Source of the DNA: Arachnia propionica
GTDB taxonomy: Bacteria > Actinomycetota > Actinomycetes > Propionibacteriales > Propionibacteriaceae
Direction: 5' to 3'
DNA: 64,000 nucleotides
NCBI RefSeq assembly: GCF_037055325.1
Contig: NZ_CP146373.1
Span: 2,542,001 to 2,606,000 of the forward strand
Positions within the stretch are counted from its first letter, which is position 1. Each line of letters starts with the position of its first letter. A program made the position numbers and the translations under genes. Of the stretch, positions 17,858 through 29,647 are shown in pieces. The notes under the pieces are model-generated. The model saw nothing but the letters and a program-made list of their open reading frames with translations. It did not search any database and was not told the DNA's origin.

Positions 17858-19428
17858 CACATGATCTCCTCGAGCTTGCGGGTCTGCCGGAATCCGAGCC
17901 AGGCGATGACCCCGACCACCACGAAGATGAGCAGGGACAACGCGGACGCCAGGCCGTACTGCTTGCCTCCCGACTCGAAGGCTATGGAGTAGACCATCGA
18001 GATCAGGATGTCGGTCTCACCGATCAGCACCGGAGCACCGGAATAGTTCGGGCCGCCACCGGTGAGCATGTAGATCAGGGAGAAGTTGTTGAAGTTGAAC
18101 GCGAAGCTGGCGATCAGCAGCGGCGCGAGGGAGACCATGAGCATCGGCAGCGTGATGTTGCGGAACCTTCGCCAGGCCCCCGCCCCATCCATGATGGCGG
18201 CCTCGGTCAGTTCGGCCGGGATCGCCTGCAACGCCCCGGTGCTGACCAGGAACATGTATGGGAATCCGAGCCACAGGTTGACCCCCAGGATGGCGAGTTT
18301 CGCCATGCTTCCGTCGGACAGCCACGCGATGTCGGCCCCACCCAGGAGCTGGTTGATGATCCCGAACTCCTTGTTGAGCATGCCCTTCCAGGTCAGCGCC
18401 GCCAGGAACGCGGGGAAGGCGTAGGGCAGCAGGAAGATCGCGCGGTAGAAGGTGCGTCCCCTGACCCGTTTGTCGTTGTAGATCACGGCCAGGGCCAGCC
18501 CGAGGGCGAAGGTGGTGAGCACGGAGAGAATCGAGAAGGCGAAGGTCCAGGCCGTGATGCCGAGGAAGGGACCCGTCAGCCGCGAGTCGTTGAAGACCTC
18601 GGTGAAGTTCTTGGTCCCGACGAACACCCGCCAGCCCGGGGTGAGCTGCGACCCGTCGCTTGCGACGAAGGCCCCCACGGACTCGTCGGCGTGATAGACC
18701 TTCCCGTCGGGGTCGGTGAAGGTGTCGGCCGCGGCGTCGTAGGTCAGCGCCGATTTCGCGACATAGGCGAAGGACGCATTGTCGGTGCGCAACCAGCCTT
18801 GGGTGGGGTCATCACTGAGGTTGACGCGCAACTCCAGCACATTCTGCTGCCGGGCCTGCACATCGGCCGGCGACAGCAGGTTCCACCCGGGCACCTCCGT
18901 CACCCTGGTGCCGGCGACAACCGCTCCCTGCACCTCCGCGAGAGGAGTGTTCTGGGTTCCGACCTCGGCGTGGCCGTCACGCACCACCGCGAATCCAAGC
19001 TCGCCGTCCTTCTCGACGACGGTCACGGGGTAGGTCGAGGTGCCCTCGACCCTGCGGTCGGAGGTCTTGAGGATCTGGGTGATGGCGGGCTGTTTGGAGT
19101 CGTTGTGACCGTCACCGTAGTTGGTGAACGCCACCCAAGCGGTGGAACCCATCACGTAGACCTGGTAGACGAGCAGGAAGACCAGGCCGGGCAGCAGGTA
19201 CTTGGCGGGGATCGCCCGCTTGGAGAAGTAGACGTAGTCGGCGACGAGCAGCGCCACGACGAGGAACCCCAGCACGAACCATTGCCGTTGGGGAATTGAA
19301 ACCATGATGCCGTACAGCCCGAAGGCGTTGACCAGGGCCATCAGGACCAGCTTCGCGTAGAAGCCGGGACGTTTGTAGTCGCGGGCATGGGACAGCCGCG
19401 GCTCCGCGGAATCGGTTCTTTCTTTCAT
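17857..19428 (-). CDS. malF: sugar ABC transporter permease, MalF type
   Basis: Membrane partner of MalG, 523 residues. After three N-terminal hydrophobic segments there is a large extracytoplasmic loop of about 170 residues (the MalF P2-type domain that touches the binding protein), followed by the permease domain with the EAA motif ELTEAAIMDGAGAWRRF. The large loop separates true MalF from generic sugar permeases. Transcribed after the binding protein gene and overlapping malG by one base. Confidence 0.92.
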   Translation of the reverse strand: MKERTDSAEPRLSHARDYKRPGFYAKLVLMALVNAFGLYGIMVSIPQRQWFVLGFLVVALLVADYVYFSKRAIPAKYLLPGLVFLLVYQVYVMGSTAWVAFTNYGDGHNDSKQPAITQILKTSDRRVEGTSTYPVTVVEKDGELGFAVVRDGHAEVGTQNTPLAEVQGAVVAGTRVTEVPGWNLLSPADVQARQQNVLELRVNLSDDPTQGWLRTDNASFAYVAKSALTYDAAADTFTDPDGKVYHADESVGAFVASDGSQLTPGWRVFVGTKNFTEVFNDSRLTGPFLGITAWTFAFSILSVLTTFALGLALAVIYNDKRVRGRTFYRAIFLLPYAFPAFLAALTWKGMLNKEFGIINQLLGGADIAWLSDGSMAKLAILGVNLWLGFPYMFLVSTGALQAIPAELTEAAIMDGAGAWRRFRNITLPMLMVSLAPLLIASFAFNFNNFSLIYMLTGGGPNYSGAPVLIGETDILISMVYSIAFESGGKQYGLASALSLLIFVVVGVIAWLGFRQTRKLEEIM

Positions 19429-19447
19429 GTTGTTTCCAGACCGGAAA

Positions 19448-19478
19448 CCACGCGGGGGCCCGGGGAGCCCCCGCGTGG
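19448..19478 (-). terminator. intercistronic hairpin between malE- and malF-type genes
   Basis: A perfect 12-bp GC-rich stem (CCACGCGGGGGC with GCCCCCGCGTGG, 7-nt loop) fills the gap between binding-protein and permease genes. A smaller GTTTCC/GGAAAC stem lies next to it. Such hairpins commonly give excess binding protein by partial termination or 3'-end protection. Confidence 0.65.
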
Positions 19479-19486
19479 AACACCGA

Positions 19487-20692
19487 TCAGCCCATGGCGA
19501 GCGCGTCCTCGACGTTGGAGATCATCTGCTGCCAGGTGGTCACGGGATCCTCCCCGCGGAGGATGCTGAGTTCGGCGGAACCCCAGTGACTCCAGACCGC
19601 ATCCATGCCGGTGATGGCGGGCAGGGCCTGGCCGTTCTCACCGGCGGCCTCGAAGCCCTTGAGGACCGGGTCGGTGACGGCCGCCGCGGCGGACTTCAGC
19701 GCGGGCAGGCGCCCGCCCTTCTCCTGCAGGATCTTCTGCGCCTCGTCACCGGCCATGTAGTCGAGGAACTGGTTGGCCAGCAGCGCGTTCTTGGAGTGCG
19801 ACGACAGGTAGACGCCCTGCACCCCGACGAATGGGGCGGCTGGCTGGCCACCCGCGGAGGGCACGGGAAGCACCGAGATGTCGAGCCCGGCCTTGGTGAA
19901 CTCACCGGTCCACCAGGGTCCGGTGATGATGTAGGGGGACTTGCCGTCGAGGAAGGCCTGCTTGGCCTGATCCCCACCGATGGACTCGGACAGCACACCC
20001 TCGTCGGTGAGTTTCTTGATGTAGGCGGCGAACTTCTCGCCGGCCTCACCCTTCATGCCGATCTCGGTGGTGTCGGGTTTGAACAGCGGGGCACCGAAGG
20101 AGCTCTGCACCGGGTACAGGTGGTAGGCGTCTCCCTTGTCGCCCTGCTGGATCAGCACGGGGTGGCCCGGGGTGAGCTGCTTGCCCTGGGCGATGAGCTC
20201 GTCGAAGGTGGCCGGGGTGTCCTTGGCGAGGTTGTTGTTGCGCACCAGTGCGATGTTCTCCACCGCGTAGGGAACGCCGTAGAGGGTTCCGTCGCTGGTG
20301 AAGGCCTTCTTCGCGGCATCGGAGAAACCATCTGCCTTGTCGCCGAGTTCGACGGGCGCGACGACGCCGTTCTTGACCAAGCTGGCGATCCAGTCGTTGG
20401 CGCCGACGATCAGGTCGGGGCCGGCCCCGGAGGGGGCCTGGGCGATGAAGTCCGTCCGGACGTCATCGGTCGGTTTCTGCACCACCTCCAGTTTGACCCC
20501 GGTGGCCTTCTGAAAGGCTTCACCGATGGCGTTGAACCCCTCGATGCGGGTCTCGTCGGTCCACAGGGTGAGGGTTCCGGAGGCCTGGGAACCGCCGGAG
20601 GAACTGTTAGGGGTGGTGTTGCTTGCGGAGCCGCAGGCGGTCAGGGCGAAGACCAAGCCGGTGGCCGCCAGTGCGAGCAGGCGCTTGCTCAT
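19487..20692 (-). CDS. malE: maltose/maltodextrin-type solute-binding lipoprotein
   Basis: Extracytoplasmic receptor of the importer. 401 residues, beginning MSKRLLALAATGLVFALTAC: a lipoprotein signal with lipobox LTAC, then a Ser/Gly/Thr linker and the mature start GTLTLWTDETRIEGFNAIG. The WTD and ITGPWWTGEF blocks fit family 1 (maltose-type) binding proteins. ATG 20692 is supported by GGAG 7 nt upstream and by the signal peptide; the frame is open to 21109 but that part is antisense to the regulator. The next-door alpha-glucosidase suggests a maltose- or trehalose-like substrate. Confidence 0.9.
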   Translation of the reverse strand: MSKRLLALAATGLVFALTACGSASNTTPNSSSGGSQASGTLTLWTDETRIEGFNAIGEAFQKATGVKLEVVQKPTDDVRTDFIAQAPSGAGPDLIVGANDWIASLVKNGVVAPVELGDKADGFSDAAKKAFTSDGTLYGVPYAVENIALVRNNNLAKDTPATFDELIAQGKQLTPGHPVLIQQGDKGDAYHLYPVQSSFGAPLFKPDTTEIGMKGEAGEKFAAYIKKLTDEGVLSESIGGDQAKQAFLDGKSPYIITGPWWTGEFTKAGLDISVLPVPSAGGQPAAPFVGVQGVYLSSHSKNALLANQFLDYMAGDEAQKILQEKGGRLPALKSAAAAVTDPVLKGFEAAGENGQALPAITGMDAVWSHWGSAELSILRGEDPVTTWQQMISNVEDALAMG

Positions 20693-20765
20693 GTGGTTCT
20701 CCTGTTCTGCAGGGCCGGCTTCGACGCCGACCCATGGTTCTGCTACGCAGACGCTAACAAAATCT

Positions 20766-20779
20766 CTGCACGATTGCAG
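20766..20779. promoter_or_regulatory. candidate LacI-family operator
   Basis: CTGCA-CGAT-TGCAG, a perfect inverted repeat in the divergent malE/lacI gap. Read on the minus strand it lies within TTGCTG-N17-TGTTAG, a possible malE promoter, so bound repressor would block the importer operon. Confidence 0.55.
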
Positions 20780-20848
20780 CAATTTTTCAGACAATTTTGG
20801 CCACAATTTGATAACGTCTCGCAGACAGACTGACCAACGGAGGTACGG

Positions 20849-21832
20849 ATGAGCACGCGCCCACGGATGTCGGACCTGGCCGCTAGCGCCGGAGTGTCTG
20901 TCTCCACGGTCTCCCGGGTGCTCAACGGCAAACCGGGAATCCGGGAGAACACACGCCAAGCGGTACTTCAGGCCATGACCGAACTCGGTTACGACCGTGA
21001 AAAATTTCAGCAACGCACCGGCGTGGTGGGAGTGATCGTGCCGGAATTGTCGAACCCTTCCTTCCCCGCTTTCACGGAAAGCCTGGGGCAGCTGTTCCAG
21101 CCCCTCCACCGCACCGTGATCGTTGCAGCCGGCCCACTGGGCGCGGACGAACCCTCCTGCATCGCGACGCTCCTGGACCTGGGGGTCGACGGCGTGGTGT
21201 CCATATCAGGTGCCGCCGCCGACGCCGAGGCCGACCTCGCCCCCTACCTGCGACTGGCGGAGGCCGGGATCCCGACGATTTTCATCAACGGCCACACCAC
21301 GGAACTCGCTGCGGCATTCGTGAACTGCTCGAGCGCAGAATCCATCGCCTCACCCGTCGCCCATCTGAGGTCGCTGGGGCACGAACGCATTGGGCTCGCC
21401 GTCGGCCCGGCCCGTTTCCTTCCCACCCGTCGCAAGTCGTCGGCTTTCCTGGACCTCGGTTTCGGCAAGGACAGCATCGAGCGCACCATCTTCACCCCAG
21501 AAGGTGGCCAGGTGGCGGCGGCCAAGTTGCTGGACGCGGGACATACCGCCATCATCTGCGGCTCCGATCTGATGGCCCTCGGGGTGATCCGCGAGGCCCA
21601 TTCACGTGGACTCCGGGTCCCGGAGGACCTCTCCGTGATAGGTTTCGACGACTCCCCGCTGATGGCGTTCACCGAGCCAGCGCTGACCACCGTGCGCCAG
21701 CCCGTCCGCGCCATGTGCGAGGCGGCCGTCTCGGGGCTGGTGCGGGCAATGGACGGCAACACCCCCGACGGCACGGAGCTGGTTTTCCGGCCCGACCTGA
21801 TCATCCGTCAATCGACAGGACCGAAAACATGA
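20849..21832 (+). CDS. LacI family transcriptional regulator of the sugar locus
   Basis: A 327-residue repressor. The N-terminal LacI helix-turn-helix is clear (MSDLAASAGVSVSTVSRVLN, then a hinge region), followed by a periplasmic-binding-protein-like effector domain (VGVIVPELSNPSFPAF ... VIGFDDSPLM). GGAGG precedes ATG. It is divergent from the malEFG-type operon and overlaps the downstream alpha-glucosidase start by 4 bp, so it very probably senses an alpha-glucoside and controls both sides through the palindrome at 20766. Confidence 0.92.
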   Translation: MSTRPRMSDLAASAGVSVSTVSRVLNGKPGIRENTRQAVLQAMTELGYDREKFQQRTGVVGVIVPELSNPSFPAFTESLGQLFQPLHRTVIVAAGPLGADEPSCIATLLDLGVDGVVSISGAAADAEADLAPYLRLAEAGIPTIFINGHTTELAAAFVNCSSAESIASPVAHLRSLGHERIGLAVGPARFLPTRRKSSAFLDLGFGKDSIERTIFTPEGGQVAAAKLLDAGHTAIICGSDLMALGVIREAHSRGLRVPEDLSVIGFDDSPLMAFTEPALTTVRQPVRAMCEAAVSGLVRAMDGNTPDGTELVFRPDLIIRQSTGPKT

Positions 21833-23445
21833 CAAACACCCGCGAGTGGTGGCGCTCTGCCGTCATCTACCAGATATATCCCCGCTCCTTCGCCGACAGC
21901 GACGGCGACGGCTACGGCGACCTGCCGGGCGTGATCTCGAAACTCCCCTACCTCAAGGAACTGGGTGTGGACGCAGTGTGGCTGAGTCCGTTCTACCGCT
22001 CCCCGATGGCTGATGCCGGCTACGACGTCGCCGACTACCGCCAGGTCGATCCGTTGTTCGGGACCACCACGGATGCCCACCGCCTGATCGAGGAGGCCCA
22101 TGCCCTGGGCCTGAGGGTGATCATCGACCTGGTGCCGAACCATACCTCGGATGCTCACGAGTGGTTCCAGGCGGCGATCGCAGCCGAACCTGGCGCCCCG
22201 GAACGACAGCGCTACCTGATTCGCGACGGCAGAGGTGCGGACGGTGAGCTGCCGCCGAACAACTGGCGGTCGCTGTTCGGGGGACAGGGGTGGTCACGAC
22301 TGACGCGCCCCGACGGCACACCGGAGCAGTGGTACCTCCACTTGTTTGACGTCCACCAGCCCGATCTTGACTGGGGCTCCGACCTGGTCAAGGAGGGATT
22401 CGACGACATCCTGCGGCACTGGCTCGACCTGGGGGTCGACGGTTTCCGCGTGGACGTGGCGCACTCCCTCGTGAAGGCTGACGGCCTGCCCGACGCGGAG
22501 GAACACACCGAACAGGGAAACTTCAACCTGGGCCCGATGTGGGACCAGGACGGCGTGCACGACATCTACCGTCGCTGGCGCAGGGTGCTGGAGGAATACG
22601 ACGGGGACCGGGTCCTGGTGGCCGAAGCGTGGGTTCCCTTCCCGGAGCGCCTGGCCCGCTACGTCCGCGAGGACGAGATGCACCAGGCGTTCAACTTCGA
22701 CTTCCTGGCCTCCACATGGGACGCCGCCAGCTATCGCAGGGTGATTGCAGAGACGATGGCCTCGAACGCCGCCGTCGGCGCACCCACCACGTGGGTACTG
22801 AGCAACCACGACGTAGTCAGGCACGCCACCCGCCTGGCGCGCGAGGACACATCCGACACCGAGGGCATCTCCGCCAGCGATCCACAACCTGATGCCGCGC
22901 TGGGCATCAGACGAGGCCGCGCGGCGACGCTGATGATGCTGGCGCTGCCCGGATCGGCGTACCTGTACCAGGGTGAGGAGCTGGGACTGCCGGAGCACAC
23001 CAGCGTCCCGGACGATCTGCGCCAGGATCCGATCTGGTTCCGTTCCGAAAGCGACCAGGTGGGGCGCGACGGCTGCCGCATCCCGTTGCCGTGGGTCGGC
23101 GACGCACCCGGCGCGGGTTTCTCCCCGACCGGTCGGACATGGTTGCCGCAACCGGATTCGTACGCCGCCTTGGCAGCCGACCGGCAGATCGGGGTGCCGG
23201 GTTCAACTTGGAGCATGTACCACGACGCCCTGCGGCTGCGCCGCGAATTCGGGCTGGGCGAGGGCAAACTCACCTGGGTGGAGACGGACGAGCACGTCGT
23301 CGCCTTCGACAACGCAGCGGTGCGGGTGATGGTCAACGTGGCGGGCGCCCCGGTTCCGCTACCGGATGGAGAGGTGCTGTTGGCCAGCACTGAGTTGTCG
23401 GGGGAACTTCCCACCGACGCCGCGGTGTGGCTCCGTCGCTACTGA
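21829..23445 (+). CDS. GH13 alpha-glucosidase / oligo-1,6-glucosidase type
   Basis: A cytosolic glycoside hydrolase of 538 residues that would cleave imported alpha-glucosides. It opens with the family signature WWRSAVIYQIYPRSFADS and shows VDLVPNH (conserved region I), GFRVDVAHS (nucleophile Asp), VAEAW (acid/base Glu) and LSNHD (transition-state Asp). No signal peptide. ATG 21829 overlaps the regulator stop (ATGA). Whether it acts on maltose, isomaltose or sucrose-like substrates cannot be read from sequence. Confidence 0.92.
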   Translation: MTNTREWWRSAVIYQIYPRSFADSDGDGYGDLPGVISKLPYLKELGVDAVWLSPFYRSPMADAGYDVADYRQVDPLFGTTTDAHRLIEEAHALGLRVIIDLVPNHTSDAHEWFQAAIAAEPGAPERQRYLIRDGRGADGELPPNNWRSLFGGQGWSRLTRPDGTPEQWYLHLFDVHQPDLDWGSDLVKEGFDDILRHWLDLGVDGFRVDVAHSLVKADGLPDAEEHTEQGNFNLGPMWDQDGVHDIYRRWRRVLEEYDGDRVLVAEAWVPFPERLARYVREDEMHQAFNFDFLASTWDAASYRRVIAETMASNAAVGAPTTWVLSNHDVVRHATRLAREDTSDTEGISASDPQPDAALGIRRGRAATLMMLALPGSAYLYQGEELGLPEHTSVPDDLRQDPIWFRSESDQVGRDGCRIPLPWVGDAPGAGFSPTGRTWLPQPDSYAALAADRQIGVPGSTWSMYHDALRLRREFGLGEGKLTWVETDEHVVAFDNAAVRVMVNVAGAPVPLPDGEVLLASTELSGELPTDAAVWLRRY

Positions 23446-23522
23446 GACACACCCGGCGTGCAGGACAGCTTTCGACGCGAGCTGGCCCTTCGCCACAGCC
23501 GGCTCCACCAGTTTCAGGAAGC

Positions 23523-23558
23523 ACGAAGGGACTGGCCCACGTGGGCCAGTCCCTTCGT
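23523..23558. terminator. perfect 36-bp palindromic terminator
   Basis: An 18-bp arm (ACGAAGGGACTGGCCCAC) is followed directly by its exact reverse complement, between convergent alpha-glucosidase and hspR genes. It can serve both strands. Confidence 0.8.
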
Positions 23559-23569
23559 TCGGATTCTGT

Positions 23570-23989
23570 TCAGTGGTAGGGCAGGGCCAGGCGGGCGCGC
23601 ACCTGGAAGCGTCCGTGGTAAACCGCACCCGATGGGTCGGCAGTGAAGATCCGGGAGGCCTCCTGCGTCTCCCCGAGCCGGCGCAGGATCTCCGAGAGGC
23701 GTTCTGCCTGCGCCGTCAGGGAATCGATCTGTTCCTCCAACGCCAGGATCCGCCGGATCCCCTCCAGATTGATTCCCTCGTTCTGACTCAGGTGTTGGAT
23801 GTGGCGAAGCTTCGCGACATCCTTCAGCGAATAGCGACGCCCCCTTCCCCGTGATCGTTTCGGGACTACCAGCCCGAGCCGGTCGTAGCCGCGCAGGGTC
23901 TGTGGATGCATGTCCGCCAATTGTGCCGCCACCGAGACCGGGAACACTGGCACCTCGGGGTCGAAGGCCTGGGGCAGGTTCTTGCCCAT
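23570..23989 (-). CDS. hspR: heat-shock repressor HspR (MerR family)
   Basis: A 139-residue MerR-type repressor. The helix-turn-helix block is VSVAAQLADMHPQTLRGYDRLGLV, followed by RRYSLKDVAKLRHIQHLSQ and a coiled coil (ILALEEQIDSLTAQAERLSEIL). HspR binds HAIR elements and uses DnaK as co-repressor, closing a feedback loop; two HAIR sites are present upstream of dnaK. It is the last gene of the dnaK operon, one base after the dnaJ stop, with GGAGG before ATG 23989. Confidence 0.94.
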   Translation of the reverse strand: MGKNLPQAFDPEVPVFPVSVAAQLADMHPQTLRGYDRLGLVVPKRSRGRGRRYSLKDVAKLRHIQHLSQNEGINLEGIRRILALEEQIDSLTAQAERLSEILRRLGETQEASRIFTADPSGAVYHGRFQVRARLALPYH

Positions 23990-23990
23990 G

Positions 23991-25145
23991 TCAGCCTCCG
24001 AACAGCGCGGCCCGCGGGTCTTCCTGACCGGCCTTCTCGGCGTACTCCAGCAGCGCATTCCTCGCGTCATCGCTGAGGTGTTCCGGCACCTTCACCTGGA
24101 TGGTGACGAGCAGATCACCCATGGTGCCGTCATTCCTTCGCACCCCCTTGCCGCGCACCCTGAGGGTGCGACCGTTCGGGGTGTTCGGGGGCACACGCAG
24201 TTTCACCTTGGGCCCCTGCAACGTCGGGATCTGGATGTCGGCTCCCAGCGACGCCTCCGCGAAGGTGACGGGAACCTCGATGGTCAGGTTGTTGCCCTGC
24301 TGCCCGAACAGCTTGTGGGGGGCCACGTGCACGGTGACGTACAGGTCCCCCGCGGCGCCGCCGTTCTGGCCAGCCACACCCTTGCCCTTGATGCGGATCT
24401 TCTGCCCGTCGGTGACCCCTGCGGGGATCCGGACGTTGACGGTGTTGGTCGATTTCCCTCGCCCGGAACCATCACACGCTGCGCATGGATCGTCGACCAG
24501 CAGCCCGCGACCGCGACATTCGGTGCAGGGTTCGCTCATCGAGAACACCCCGCCCGACGTGGAGCTGCGCATCCCGGAACCCTCGCACCCAGGACACACC
24601 TTCGGCAACGTCCCGGGCTTCGCTCCCGTCCCACGACACGCGCTGCACGCATCATCGGACACGGTGCGCATCGCGACGGTGGTGCCCTCGACCGCCTGTT
24701 CGAAGGCCAGTTTCACCTCGCCCTCGATGTCTGCGCCGCGGCGCGGTCCCCGCTGGGAACCTCGCCGCGACCCGCCCGAGCCACCTCCAAAAAGGTTGCC
24801 GAACAGGTCACCGAAACCGCCCTGCGCCCCTCCCGCGTTGCGGAACAGGTCTTCGAAGCCGGTGTTCCCCCCGCCCGAACCGCTGCGCCCGAACCGTACC
24901 CCGGAGCCACCGAACAGGCTGCGCGCCTCGTCGTACTCCTTGCGCTTCTCCGGGTTGGAGAGGATCGTGTTGGCCTCGGAGGCCTCCTTGAAACGGGCCT
25001 CTGCGGTCTTGTCACCGGGGTTCGCGTCGGGATGGTTGTCCCGGGCGATCTTCCGGAAAGCCTTCTTGATCTCCTCGGCGCTGGCCTTCTTGTCCACGCC
25101 GAGAACCTTGTAGTAGTCCTTCTCTATCCAGTCCTTGGTGCTCAC
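23991..25145 (-). CDS. dnaJ: co-chaperone DnaJ
   Basis: Stimulates DnaK ATPase and delivers unfolded clients. 384 residues: J-domain (DYYKVLGVDKKASAEEIKKA, HPD motif at about residue 38), Gly/Ser-rich linker, four zinc-finger repeats (CSACRGTG, CPGCEGSG, CTECRGRG, CAACDGSG) and the C-terminal substrate-binding domains. This longer-linker form is typical of the actinobacterial dnaK operon copy (DnaJ1). Confidence 0.95.
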   Translation of the reverse strand: MSTKDWIEKDYYKVLGVDKKASAEEIKKAFRKIARDNHPDANPGDKTAEARFKEASEANTILSNPEKRKEYDEARSLFGGSGVRFGRSGSGGGNTGFEDLFRNAGGAQGGFGDLFGNLFGGGSGGSRRGSQRGPRRGADIEGEVKLAFEQAVEGTTVAMRTVSDDACSACRGTGAKPGTLPKVCPGCEGSGMRSSTSGGVFSMSEPCTECRGRGLLVDDPCAACDGSGRGKSTNTVNVRIPAGVTDGQKIRIKGKGVAGQNGGAAGDLYVTVHVAPHKLFGQQGNNLTIEVPVTFAEASLGADIQIPTLQGPKVKLRVPPNTPNGRTLRVRGKGVRRNDGTMGDLLVTIQVKVPEHLSDDARNALLEYAEKAGQEDPRAALFGG

Positions 25146-25198
25146 TCATCGCCTCTCATCTGCGGGGGCCGAGACCACAGCCTCGGCCCGTCCGCGAT

Positions 25199-27703
<2,505 letters not shown>

Positions 27704-27738
27704 TATGCCACACCAGCGAACCATGTCGCAACCCAAAG

Positions 27739-27759
27739 TTGAGCCTCAGGGACTCAACC
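27739..27759. promoter_or_regulatory. HAIR operator 2 (HspR site)
   Basis: GTTGAGC-N7-ACTCAAC, with the same geometry as site 1 and offset from it by 56 bp. A paired site suggests cooperative repression of the dnaK promoter. Confidence 0.8.
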
Positions 27760-27867
27760 CGGGTTCTGTCGGGGTTTTCCCGGGTCGCCCCTGCGCGAGA
27801 CGCACAACACACTCGGCGTCCCGGATCATCGAAACGACGACACAACACCGGGGCGGTTCGACCCCTC

Positions 27868-28548
27868 TCACAGACGCCACGTCCTTCTTCTCCTATAGCT
27901 GTTCATGGCGCGACTCTTTCGCCTTTCCTCCCTTTCCTTCTTCAGGTACTCCTCCACCCGGATATTGAAGGTCCCCATGATGTGCCAGCCATTGATGATG
28001 ACCGCACCGTTCGCTCCGTCGCCATCAGCTTCCGACTCAATGTCGATCGCCGACAAAATGTTGAGGCTCTGGTTGATGATCTGCACCCGCCACGGAACAT
28101 ACAGAATGAAAGTCCCCAATACGGACTTCAGATTCAGCTCAATCACCACACCTGGGGCCATGATGTCCTCGATGTGGATCGTGCTGCTGCCCATCACGAC
28201 CCGACTTCGTATCGTCGACATGCTGGGACTCATGCGAACAGTCCCACGTCTCAAGACCAAGACCTCGTTGTACGGAGACACTTCGTCCGCGACAATGATT
28301 CTCTCCGGAGGCGAGTCGGCAGGTTTCTCCTTGCGCCACTTGTCACTGCCCGGCAGGTCCGAGATGAGGCCGGACAGGTCATCGACGTAGCGGGCCCTGA
28401 GGCAGAACTGCCGCCTGTCCTCAAACTCCTCATGACTGATCTGCCCCGCCGTGTAGGCAGCTTGAAGCATCTCGAGTACCTCACCACGCTCGAGATGACC
28501 AACGCGCATCGGGACCCGACGAGACCCCGCGGACAGATCTTCCACCAT
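27868..28548 (-). CDS. DUF1707 / LiaF-like domain protein (paralogue 1)
   Basis: About 226 residues. The N-terminal DUF1707 domain reads MRVGHLERGEVLEMLQAAY then EEFEDRRQFCLRARYVDDLS; the C-terminal half is a beta-rich LiaF/DUF2154-like domain (GSSTIHIEDIM, VLGTFILYVPWRVQII) ending in a basic tail RRRRTWRL. No membrane segment is visible. Family members are linked to cell-envelope stress sensing; function here is unproven. It is a paralogue of the gene at 29648. ATG 28548 was chosen because the aligned start of the paralogue and a TATGCT hexamer 7 nt upstream both support it. Confidence 0.75.
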   Translation of the reverse strand: MVEDLSAGSRRVPMRVGHLERGEVLEMLQAAYTAGQISHEEFEDRRQFCLRARYVDDLSGLISDLPGSDKWRKEKPADSPPERIIVADEVSPYNEVLVLRRGTVRMSPSMSTIRSRVVMGSSTIHIEDIMAPGVVIELNLKSVLGTFILYVPWRVQIINQSLNILSAIDIESEADGDGANGAVIINGWHIMGTFNIRVEEYLKKEREERRKSRAMNSYRRRRTWRL

Positions 28549-28555
28549 GCAAAGA

Positions 28556-28561
28556 AGCATA
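28556..28561 (-). promoter_or_regulatory. -10 element of DUF1707 paralogue 1
   Basis: TATGCT on the minus strand, 7 nt before ATG 28548; no ribosome site, so leaderless. Confidence 0.5.
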
Positions 28562-28862
28562 CGGCCATCGCGGCTGCCCCGCCCCACTTTCCCGCAAGAT
28601 CGCGGAAGATTTGAAGAATAGTCGATCCCATCCACACGATTTCATGTCATGGAGCCAAGGATTTCGATTCCTCCAGCCAAGCATCCCCAGAACCCGCCGG
28701 CCCGGAACCTTTTCCTGGCACTACGCTCATGTCATCTGCACACCATCCGCCAATCCGCGGCAATCACGTCGTTGGTCGTTGAATCAGCAGCAGCGACCAT
28801 ACACACTAAAGCTCGCGAAACTCGCAAGAAAACCGCACCCGATGAACAGAAAGTGGCCAGTA

Positions 28863-29576
28863 ATGAATTTCCAACCGCCACATGCCGGCCTGCTGGCGTA
28901 CAGCACCTACGGAAGCTGGGGCGTGCAACGCCCCGAGCACGGAACTCTGGGACGCTACAGCCCCGATATGACGAAACTGCTTCCCGATGGTCGCACCTTT
29001 GCGCTGACGCTACGCCTGGATCGCGCCGCCTATCAGCTCTACCGCGAACTCGGGGCCAATCACGAACAGGCGCTGCACAACTCTCTGCTGTGCCCGGCAT
29101 GGGCCGGTCTCCACAACGCTCCCGGCCACGGCTCCTGGGAGATCGAACTCCAGGCCCCCGCGTCGGATCGGGTGGAGCTGGTCGCCATGCTGTGGCCGCA
29201 GAACGAGCGCGAATGGCCCCTCGGGGAGATCAACTTCATCGAAGGGCGTGTCGGAAGCGGTCAGACGCTGACCAACCTCCACTGGCCCAACCCCGACACC
29301 GGCGACCCGGATCACGCACCCGAGGAGATCCCTCTCGATGTCACCTACTGGCACCACTACCAGGTCGACATCGACCCGGGGCAGGTCCGCTGGTTTGTTG
29401 ACGGTCGGCTCCGTCGCGAACTGCACACCCCGCACGCCCCACATAAGGTACCCGTGCACCTGACCATCCACGCGGGGGTCAACCCGGCCATCCTAGACGA
29501 CTGGCATGACAACTTCGAGTGGGAACAGACCATCCTGTTCCGCCCCCTCCGGATGCCCCGGCTGCCACACGCCTGA
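28863..29576 (+). CDS. GH16-like concanavalin-fold protein
   Basis: About 237 residues resembling the glycoside hydrolase family 16 / concanavalin-A-like fold: GSWEIELQAPASDRVELVAM, then GEINFIEGRVG (position of the ExDxxE catalytic block, here EINFIEG) and TYWHHYQVDIDPGQVRWFVDG, the strand pair typical of GH16. The canonical EIDIEE-type catalytic triad is only partly kept, so it may bind sugar rather than cleave it. No signal peptide, so an intracellular protein is implied. The start is uncertain (ATG 28842 or the open frame from 28611 are alternatives). It lies between the two DUF1707 paralogues on the other strand. Confidence 0.65.
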   Translation: MNFQPPHAGLLAYSTYGSWGVQRPEHGTLGRYSPDMTKLLPDGRTFALTLRLDRAAYQLYRELGANHEQALHNSLLCPAWAGLHNAPGHGSWEIELQAPASDRVELVAMLWPQNEREWPLGEINFIEGRVGSGQTLTNLHWPNPDTGDPDHAPEEIPLDVTYWHHYQVDIDPGQVRWFVDGRLRRELHTPHAPHKVPVHLTIHAGVNPAILDDWHDNFEWEQTILFRPLRMPRLPHA

Positions 29577-29605
29577 CGACTCGCTCCCGGATATCGGCAC
29601 AGAGA

Positions 29606-29639
29606 AGGGGGCGCGGGGAGAGCTCTCCCCGCGCCCCCT
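29606..29639. terminator. perfect 34-bp palindromic terminator
   Basis: A 17-bp arm (AGGGGGCGCGGGGAGAG) abuts its exact reverse complement between two convergent genes, followed on the plus strand by a T-rich CTTCTTTTA. Confidence 0.8.
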
Positions 29640-29647
29640 CGCTTCTT

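Noticed and set aside
20693..21109. N-terminal extension of the MalE-type protein
   Set aside because: It would precede a perfect lipoprotein signal peptide and lies antisense to the LacI gene.
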